From assembly GCA_017302135.1 (NCBI GenBank), contig JAFLDZ010000003.1:248001-312000 (forward strand): 64,000 nucleotides of DNA, in the 5' to 3' direction. Each line of letters begins with the position of its first letter. Within the stretch, counting starts at the first letter, position 1. The position numbers were made by a program, and so were the translations under genes. The notes under the pieces are model-generated. The model saw only the letters and a program-made list of their open reading frames with translations, was not told where the DNA came from and made no database searches. This DNA is from Lysobacterales bacterium (GTDB lineage Bacteria > Pseudomonadota > Gammaproteobacteria > Xanthomonadales > Xanthomonadaceae). Positions 58,486-64,000 of the stretch are shown piece by piece.

Positions 58486-59523
58486 TTACTCGAACAGCCG
58501 CTTGTCCTTGGCGTAACCCTTCGCCTGCTGGCGGGTGATCAGGCTGCGTTTGACCAGATCCTGCAGATGCTGGTCGAGGGTCATCATGCCGTAGGCCTGA
58601 CCGGTCTGGATCGACGAATACATCTGCGCGACCTTGTCCTCGCGGATCAGGTTGCGGATGGCCGGGGTGCCGACCATGATTTCCCAGGCTGCGGTACGAC
58701 CACCGCCGACCTTCTTCAGCAGCGCCTGCGAAATCACCGCGCGCAGCGATTCGGACAGCATCGAGCGCACCATCGGCTTTTCGCCAGCGGGGAACACGTC
58801 GATGATGCGGTCGATGGTCTTGGCCGCGCTGGAGGTGTGCAGCGTGCCGAACACCAGGTGCCCGGTCTCCGCAGCGGTCAGCGCCAGGCGGATGGTTTCC
58901 AGATCGCGCAACTCGCCGACCAGGATGTAGTCGGGGTCTTCGCGCAGCGCCGAGCGCAGCGCCTCGTTGAAGCCATGGGTGTCGCGGTGGACCTCACGCT
59001 GGTTGATCAGGCACTTCTGCGAGGTGTGGACGAATTCGATCGGGTCCTCGACGGTGAGGATGTGGGCGTATTCGTTCTTGTTCACGTGGTCGACCATCGC
59101 CGCCAGCGTGGTCGACTTGCCTGAACCGGTCGGGCCGGTGACCAGAATCAGCCCCTGCGGCTGGTCGATCAGCTCGCGGAAGATCGGCGGCGTCGCCAGG
59201 TCTTCGAGGGTCAGGACTTCGGAAGGAATGGTCCGGAACACGGCGCCGGCGCCGCGGTTCTGGTTGAACGCATTGACGCGGAAGCGGGCCAGACCGGGGA
59301 TCTCGAACGAGAAGTCGGTTTCGAGGAATTCCTCGTAATCGCGGCGCTGCTTGTCCGACATGATGTCGTAGACCAGCGCATGCACCTGTTTGTGATCCAG
59401 TGCGGGAATATTGATCCGGCGGACGTCGCCGTCGACACGGATCATCGGCGGCAACCCGGCCGACAGATGCAGGTCCGAAGCCTTGTTCTTGACCGAGAAT
59501 GCCAAAAGTTCGGCGATATCCAT
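58486..59523 (-). CDS. pilT: type IV pilus retraction ATPase PilT
   Basis: Hexameric ATPase that depolymerises type IV pili for twitching. It has 345 residues. Walker A is G-P-T-G-S-G-K-S-T, Asp box L-T-V-E-D-P-I-E-F, Walker B I-L-V-G-E-L-R-D, His box T-L-H-T-S-S-A, and A-I-R-N-L-I-R-E, the PilT-specific C-terminal motif. It begins the pilT-pilU pair from a promoter in the 171-base divergent gap with yggS. Confidence 0.97.
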   Translation of the reverse strand: MDIAELLAFSVKNKASDLHLSAGLPPMIRVDGDVRRINIPALDHKQVHALVYDIMSDKQRRDYEEFLETDFSFEIPGLARFRVNAFNQNRGAGAVFRTIPSEVLTLEDLATPPIFRELIDQPQGLILVTGPTGSGKSTTLAAMVDHVNKNEYAHILTVEDPIEFVHTSQKCLINQREVHRDTHGFNEALRSALREDPDYILVGELRDLETIRLALTAAETGHLVFGTLHTSSAAKTIDRIIDVFPAGEKPMVRSMLSESLRAVISQALLKKVGGGRTAAWEIMVGTPAIRNLIREDKVAQMYSSIQTGQAYGMMTLDQHLQDLVKRSLITRQQAKGYAKDKRLFE

Positions 59524-59580
59524 GCAAGCTCCCCGCGTTGCGATGTCGTGTGATGACGTGATGGAACGACTGACCGCCGG

Positions 59581-59608
59581 AGTATAGCCCCGGACCCGGC
59601 GCTGTCAC
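59581..59608 (-). promoter_or_regulatory. sigma70-like promoter of pilT
   Basis: On the minus strand GTGACA (59603-59608) and TATACT (59581-59586) are separated by 16 bases. This is a good match, about 60 bases upstream of pilT. On the other strand TACACT at 59637-59642 could be a weak -10 for yggS. Confidence 0.6.
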
Positions 59609-59694
59609 CCCACGCATGCGCGGGTCGGAGACGACTTACACTGTAGATTCCGCGACGCTCGTCGCATCCACGACACCAGGGCTCTCCCGCCGCG

Positions 59695-60429
59695 ATGTCC
59701 GACGCCCAACCCCATCCCGCACTCGACGCCATTCTCGAACGCATGTCGGCCGCTGCCGGCGACCGGCCGAGGGCGCACCTGCTTGCGGTCAGCAAGACGC
59801 AATCGGCCGAGGCCATCGCACGTGTCGCCGAAGCCCTGCGCGCGCGCCAGGCCGATGGCCCACTGGCCTTCGGCGAAAACTACGTGCAGGAAACGCTCGC
59901 CAAGCAGCCGGCGCTGGGCGGGCTTGGAATCGAATGGCATCTCATCGGTCACCTGCAGTCGAACAAGGCCCGGGAAGCCGCCGCCGCGTTCGACTGGGTG
60001 CAGACCGTGGATCGGCTGAAACTGGTCGAAGCGCTGGCCAGGCACCGAGCGCCCGAACAAGCGCCGCTGAACGTCCTCATCCAGGTCAATATCGACGACG
60101 AAACCAGCAAGCACGGCTGCCGTCCGGAGGAAGTCGACGCCCTCGCTGCGGCCATCGTCAACCAGCCGCAGCTCGCCCTGCGCGGACTGATGGCGATCCC
60201 GGCCCCCGACCCCGACATGGACCGCCGCCGCACCGCGTTCCGGCGCATGCGCGTCCTGTTCGACGCCCTCGCCGCCCGCCACTCCGGCATCGACACCCTG
60301 TCGATGGGCATGAGCGAGGACTACGCGCTGGCGATCGCCGAAGGTGCGACGATGGTCCGCATCGGCAGTGCGCTGTTCGGCGCCCGTGGGCCGAAGACCG
60401 CATCGACCGATGTCCCGGAGACGCCATGA
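59695..60429 (+). CDS. YggS family PLP homeostasis protein
   Basis: PLP-binding single-domain TIM-barrel protein that buffers cellular pyridoxal phosphate. It has 244 residues. The PLP lysine lies in L-L-A-V-S-K-T-Q near 25-32; F-G-E-N-Y-V-Q-E near 60, H-L-I-G-H-L-Q-S-N-K near 82, and S-M-G-M-S-E-D near 203 are family motifs. Its stop overlaps the proC start (ATGA), the common yggS-proC pairing. Confidence 0.96.
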   Translation: MSDAQPHPALDAILERMSAAAGDRPRAHLLAVSKTQSAEAIARVAEALRARQADGPLAFGENYVQETLAKQPALGGLGIEWHLIGHLQSNKAREAAAAFDWVQTVDRLKLVEALARHRAPEQAPLNVLIQVNIDDETSKHGCRPEEVDALAAAIVNQPQLALRGLMAIPAPDPDMDRRRTAFRRMRVLFDALAARHSGIDTLSMGMSEDYALAIAEGATMVRIGSALFGARGPKTASTDVPETP

Positions 60430-60515
60430 CTTCTGCATCAATGACTTCTGCATCAATGACTTCTGCATCAATGACTTCCGCATCAATGACTTCTGCGTCC
60501 CCGACTTCCGAATCC
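60426..60515 (+). repeat. 15-base tandem repeat carrying five start codons
   Basis: Five consecutive copies of ATGACTTCTGCATCA (60426-60500, the fourth and fifth slightly altered) and a degenerate sixth (60501-60515). Each of the five begins with ATG in the proC frame. The first ATG overlaps the yggS stop. Copy-number change would not shift the frame. Confidence 0.95.
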
Positions 60516-61325
60516 ACCATCGCTTTCATCGGCGGCGGCAACATGGCCCGCAGCCTGATCGGCGGTCTGCTGGCCCGCGGCACCGCCGCCGCCGATATCC
60601 GCGTTTCCGAACCGGTCGATGCGCTGCGCGATGCGCTTGCCCGCGATTTCGGCGTGGCCGTCGGTGCCGACAACACCGAGGCCGCCGCGCCCGCCGGGCT
60701 GTGGCTGCTGGCGGTCAAGCCGCAGGTGATGCGCGCGGTCTGCGAAGCGCTGGCGCCGCTCGCGCAGGCGCAACGCCCGCTGGTGGTGTCGATCGCCGCC
60801 GGTATCACCGCCGCACAGATGCAGCGCTGGCTGGGCGGCGGCGTTGCCGTGGTCCGGGCGATGCCGAACACTCCGGCGCTGCTCGGCGCGGGCATCACCG
60901 GGCTGTTCGCCAGCAGCGAAGTGGACGCCAACGGCCGCGAACGCGCCGCCAATCTGCTGGCAAGCGCCGGCAAAACCGCGTGGATCGAAAGCGAAGCGCA
61001 AATGGACGCAGTCACCGCCGTCTCGGGCAGCGGCCCCGCTTACATCTTTTTGTTGGCCGAAGCGATGGAAGCCGCCGCCCTGGCCGAGGGCCTGCCGGCC
61101 GAGGCCGCGCGGGCGCTGGTACTGGAAACCGTGCTGGGCGCCGCGCGGATGCTCACCGAGTCCGGCGAAGATCCGGCCGAACTGCGGCGCCGTGTCACCT
61201 CTCCGGGCGGTACCACCCAGGCCGCGATCGAGACCTTCGAGGCTGGCGGCTTCCGCGAACTGGTCGCCTCGGCCATCCGCAACGCCACCGAACGCGGCCG
61301 CCAGCTGTCCGCCGCCAACGACTGA
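60426..61325 (+). CDS. proC: pyrroline-5-carboxylate reductase
   Basis: NADPH-dependent last step of proline synthesis. It has 299 residues from the first ATG at 60426, or 279 from the fifth repeat ATG at 60486. The Rossmann motif F-I-G-G-G-N-M-A lies at 34-41 of the long form. V-R-A-M-P-N-T-P and A-V-S-G-S-G-P-A-Y motifs and the C-terminal S-P-G-G-T-T are present. The N-terminal M-T-S-A-S is repeated five times, an unusual extension encoded by a 15-base tandem repeat. Confidence 0.95.
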   Translation: MTSASMTSASMTSASMTSASMTSASPTSESTIAFIGGGNMARSLIGGLLARGTAAADIRVSEPVDALRDALARDFGVAVGADNTEAAAPAGLWLLAVKPQVMRAVCEALAPLAQAQRPLVVSIAAGITAAQMQRWLGGGVAVVRAMPNTPALLGAGITGLFASSEVDANGRERAANLLASAGKTAWIESEAQMDAVTAVSGSGPAYIFLLAEAMEAAALAEGLPAEAARALVLETVLGAARMLTESGEDPAELRRRVTSPGGTTQAAIETFEAGGFRELVASAIRNATERGRQLSAAND

Positions 61326-61334
61326 GTCACGCCC

Positions 61335-61796
61335 ATGCGATCGATCGCCATCGTCACGCTCTGCCTCGCACTTGCCGCCTGCGGCAACGACGCGCCCAAG
61401 CCGGCCAAACGCCTCGATACCCCGCAGGAAGCGGTGGCCCGCGATGGCGACGTGACGATCCGGGCGAACGTGATCGCCACCGCGCATCTGAACGAGCGGA
61501 TGACACGCGACTACGACATCCCGCGCGACGACAGCAGCGTGTTGCTGATGGTCTCGGTGCGACGCGGGGCCGACGGTTCCGACGTGTCGCTGCCGGCGAC
61601 GATCACCGCCAGCGCGACCAATCTGCAGGGGCAGACCCGGCCCATCGCGATGCGCGAGATGCGGATCGGCGAATTGACCGACTACATCGGTACGGCGCAG
61701 ATGACGCCGCCGGAAACGCTGCGCTTCGATCTGAAGATCGTGCGCGAAGGCGCGGCGGCTTCGACGATGACGTTCTCGCGGGATTTCGAGCCCTGA
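61335..61796 (+). CDS. DUF4426 family lipoprotein
   Basis: A 153-residue predicted lipoprotein. The signal peptide L-C-L-A-L-A-A-C gives Cys16. The mature domain resembles DUF4426, with N-E-R-M-T-R-D-Y-D-I and a final strand ending F-S-R-D-F-E-P. Genes of this family often lie beside proC in Gammaproteobacteria. Function unknown. Confidence 0.8.
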   Translation: MRSIAIVTLCLALAACGNDAPKPAKRLDTPQEAVARDGDVTIRANVIATAHLNERMTRDYDIPRDDSSVLLMVSVRRGADGSDVSLPATITASATNLQGQTRPIAMREMRIGELTDYIGTAQMTPPETLRFDLKIVREGAAASTMTFSRDFEP

Positions 61797-61821
61797 ATTG
61801 CGCAGCGGCCTGAAGGCTGCT

Positions 61822-62610
61822 CTACCGGTTCGTCCATGCCCGGATGATCTTCGCGATCTCGCGCACGCCGTCGGTCAGCGCCGCCGGACCCGGCTGCAGG
61901 ATGATCGGCGATTTGATCTCGTGCAGTTCGCGGTCGCGCACCGCCGGAATCGCATCCCAGCCCGGACGCGCGGCGACTTTCTGCGGCCGGAATTTCTTGC
62001 CGCACCAAGAGCCGAGGATGATGTCCGGCGCGCGCCGGACCACTTCGTCCGGATCTTCGAGAATCCGCGCCTTCGCCAGCGATTCCGCCGCGCGCTCGGG
62101 GAAGATATCGTCGCCGCCGGCGATCCGCACCAGCTCCGCGACCCAGCGGATGCCGCTGATCATCGGATCGTCCCACTCCTCGAAATACACCTTCGGCCGA
62201 CACGGCAGTGCCGCCGCCTGCGCGGCGATGACGTCGAGCCCGTGCTGCAGATCGTCGGCATAGGCATTCGCTTTCTCCACCGCACCGACCAGCGCACCGA
62301 GCCGGCGGATGTAATCGAGAATACCGACGACGCTGCGGTGGTTGCTGATCCACACCTCCACGCCCTGCTTGATCAGCGCCGACGCGATCTCCGCCTGGAT
62401 ATCGGAAAACCCGATCACGAAGTCCGGCTGCAGCTTCAGTATCTCGCCGATCTTCGCCGAGGTGAACGCACTGACCTTCGGCTTTTCCTTGCGCGCGATC
62501 GCAGGCCTGACCGTAAACCCGCTGATGCCGACGATGCGGTGCTGCTCGCCGAGCGCATACAGCACTTCGGTGGGCTCTTCGGTGAGGCAGACGATGCGTT
62601 GCGGCGGCAT
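61822..62610 (-). CDS. BtuF-like ABC substrate-binding protein family member
   Basis: A 262-residue protein of the BtuF/FepB-type periplasmic-binding fold (class III, single backbone helix). R-I-V-C-L-T-E-E-P-T-E-V-L near 5-17 and I-L-K-L-Q-P-D-F-V-I-G-F-S near 57-69 match cobalamin-binding proteins. No signal peptide is visible and there is no ABC permease or ATPase gene nearby, so a cytoplasmic or non-transport role is possible. Ligand not assignable. Confidence 0.82.
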   Translation of the reverse strand: MPPQRIVCLTEEPTEVLYALGEQHRIVGISGFTVRPAIARKEKPKVSAFTSAKIGEILKLQPDFVIGFSDIQAEIASALIKQGVEVWISNHRSVVGILDYIRRLGALVGAVEKANAYADDLQHGLDVIAAQAAALPCRPKVYFEEWDDPMISGIRWVAELVRIAGGDDIFPERAAESLAKARILEDPDEVVRRAPDIILGSWCGKKFRPQKVAARPGWDAIPAVRDRELHEIKSPIILQPGPAALTDGVREIAKIIRAWTNR

Positions 62611-62661
62611 GCGACGGGTTCTGGCAGAGTAGATGCGATTCCAAAGTCTAACCGGTGCCCC

Positions 62662-63633
62662 ATGCGCGTATGGCCACTGATCTTCGCGTCGATGCTGTCA
62701 TTGTCCGCCTGTGACAGCGGCAAGATCGGTGCTGACGCCGGTGCCGCATCCACGACCGATACCGATGCACGCGCCCGCGGACAAGAACCCGATACAAGGG
62801 CATCAGGTGAGAGCAACCCCGATGGTGCGGTTTCCGGAACCGGACACGGCCCTGCTGCAACGCGGAGCCATGTGGCGGAGCAGGCAGATATGGACGAACT
62901 CATAGCCGCAGCCGAAGCTGCGGCATCCAATGCAACTGCGGATACGGCTTCAGCTGAACCTCCCGACCCGGTCGAAGCTGCAGAGGAAGCGGAATTGGAG
63001 CGGCAACGCACAGCCTTGCATTTGACCGTATTGGTACGCGATCACAACAACGGCAGACCCGTCGCAGGGATCCGCGTCGGCAGGGGCCGGACCGATGAAG
63101 AAGGGCGCTATGAAGAGCGGCGCGAAATGCCTCTGCCGAAAGAAAAAATCACGGCGTATTGCCCGAGCCGGGTGTTTCTTGCCCATGGTCGGCAGATTGG
63201 AGCAGCACCCATCGTTGTACGCGATGGACGTGCGGATGCGGTCATCGCGGTGGATGCCACGCAGTGCGTAGAACCACCGCTGCGAAAGCAACGCATGCGC
63301 CTCGCAGGCCTTTACACATGGGGATTCGAGAAATCCAGCTTCGTGCCCTGCGCCGGCATGCCTCCGGAAGCGACGTACTACGACATGCCAGGCCACTTCT
63401 GGGTCGATATGCCGCATGTGATCAACCGCGCTATCGAACGCGCGGCCAGTCCGAACGATGACGACCTCATGACGGGCCGGATGGTCTATGTCGAATGGCT
63501 GGGCACCACCACGGGCCCGGGCCAGTACGGGCACATGGGCATGGCGCTGTACCAGTTGGATGTCGAGGCGCTTTACAAGGTTTCGGCGACCCCGCCTGCC
63601 TCGTGCAGACCTGATGGCTTCAACGCTTATTGA
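62662..63633 (+). CDS. unknown lipoprotein with carboxypeptidase-regulatory-like domain
   Basis: A 323-residue protein. The signal peptide with lipobox L-S-A-C gives Cys17. A low-complexity Asp/Ala/Glu/Thr-rich linker runs to about residue 115. A beta domain beginning L-T-V-L-V-R-D, with G-R-P-V-A-G-I-R-V and T-D-E-E-G-R-Y, resembles CarboxypepD_reg/Big-like folds. A C-terminal domain has several Cys and Trp residues. Family not recognised; surface or periplasmic location is inferred. Convergent with pdxH. Confidence 0.72.
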   Translation: MRVWPLIFASMLSLSACDSGKIGADAGAASTTDTDARARGQEPDTRASGESNPDGAVSGTGHGPAATRSHVAEQADMDELIAAAEAAASNATADTASAEPPDPVEAAEEAELERQRTALHLTVLVRDHNNGRPVAGIRVGRGRTDEEGRYEERREMPLPKEKITAYCPSRVFLAHGRQIGAAPIVVRDGRADAVIAVDATQCVEPPLRKQRMRLAGLYTWGFEKSSFVPCAGMPPEATYYDMPGHFWVDMPHVINRAIERAASPNDDDLMTGRMVYVEWLGTTTGPGQYGHMGMALYQLDVEALYKVSATPPASCRPDGFNAY

Positions 63634-63695
63634 TACCGCCCGCTCCGCCTCCACCAGAGCGCTAAACGCTCATCGTGATGCAGGCGCTTCGACGA

Positions 63696-64000
63696 TCACG
63701 GATACAGCATCCTCTTCGTCCAAACCCCATCCTCACCGCGCTCATAGAGATATCGTTCGTGCAGGCGGAACTGCGCGCCGTACCAGAATTCAATGCTGCG
63801 CGGCACCACGCGAAAGCCGCCCCATCGCGGCGGGCGCGGCACGTCGCGGCCTTCGAATTCACGCTCGGCATCCTCGAAGCGCTGTTCGAAGGTTTCGCGG
63901 GTGTCCAGCGTCTCCGACTGGTGCGAGGCCCAGGCGCCGAGCTGGCTGGCGCGCGGACGCATCGCGAAATACGTCCCGGCTTCGGCGCCGTCGACGATCT
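63696..64000 (-). CDS. pdxH: pyridoxamine 5'-phosphate oxidase (N-terminus outside window)
   Basis: The C-terminal about 101 residues of PdxH, the FMN enzyme making PLP. The family segment Y-F-A-M-R-P-R-A-S-Q-L-G-A-W-A-S, then P-R-P-P-R-W-G-G-F-R-V-V-P and E-F-W-Y-G-A-Q-F-R-L-H are diagnostic. The protein ends R-M-L-Y-P, the usual terminus. The gene continues upstream past base 64000. Confidence 0.95.
   Translation of the reverse strand, partial: IVDGAEAGTYFAMRPRASQLGAWASHQSETLDTRETFEQRFEDAEREFEGRDVPRPPRWGGFRVVPRSIEFWYGAQFRLHERYLYERGEDGVWTKRMLYP

Noticed and set aside
62711..62905. 64-residue ORF overlapping the unknown lipoprotein
   Set aside because: Alternative frame within a low-complexity linker of a larger coding gene.

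Overview
The window is high-GC gammaproteobacterial chromosome. Gene content and order point to the Xanthomonadaceae/Lysobacteraceae (Lysobacter, Luteimonas, Xanthomonas relatives). The evidence is a type II secretion operon in the Xps order E-F-G-H-I-J-K-L-M-N-D, a complete dcw cluster next to lpxC and a dciA/M23 pair, and the glyA-nrdR-ribD-ribE-ribBA-ribH-nusB-thiL arrangement. The genus is an inference; no rRNA gene or other decisive marker is present.

Region 1 (1-18.6 kb) is the division and cell-wall (dcw) cluster on the minus strand: mraZ, rsmH, ftsL, ftsI, murE, murF, mraY, ftsW, murG, murC, ddl, ftsQ, ftsA, ftsZ, lpxC. From mraZ to ftsA every gene overlaps the next by 1-11 bases. A clear sigma70 promoter, an MraZ-box-like repeat and a perfect DnaA box lie upstream of mraZ. 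An M23 peptidase and a DUF721/DciA gene close the region.

Region 2 (18.6-25.8 kb) holds the RNase P RNA gene, with a truncated second copy of its 3' half and two four-hairpin arrays. It also holds a carboxymuconolactone-decarboxylase-like gene, rsmI, an LpoA-type lipoprotein gene, yraN, a membrane hydrolase, an FAD-linked oxidase and a uracil-DNA-glycosylase-like gene.

Region 3 (25.8-32.5 kb) is the accessory highlight. Between thiL and nusB, normally neighbours, sits a plus-strand ribosomal-peptide (RiPP) cassette. It has a HlyD-type adaptor, a C39 peptidase-containing ABC exporter, a 58-residue double-glycine precursor peptide and an MvdD-like ATP-grasp ligase. This looks like a graspetide (omega-ester peptide) system whose leader and core differ from microviridin.

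Region 4 (32.5-43.1 kb) is the riboflavin/NusB/NrdR/GlyA operon on the minus strand, with a methyltransferase embedded in it. It is followed by an RcnB-like gene, ettA, pyrF and a DUF3667 membrane protein. The ribH-nusB junction carries an in-frame 177-base insertion that duplicates the start of nusB and contains four hairpins.

Region 5 (43.1-59.5 kb) is the type II secretion operon (gspE to gspD), with an unknown membrane-anchored gene between E and F and two family-2 glycosyltransferase-like genes after D. Upstream on the same strand are the type IV pilus ATPases pilU and pilT.

Region 6 (59.5-64 kb) has yggS, proC (with a 15-base start-codon repeat), a DUF4426 lipoprotein, a BtuF-like binding protein, an unknown lipoprotein and the 3' end of pdxH.

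Dispersed TAGGGTG-ended inverted-repeat elements occur in three gaps.
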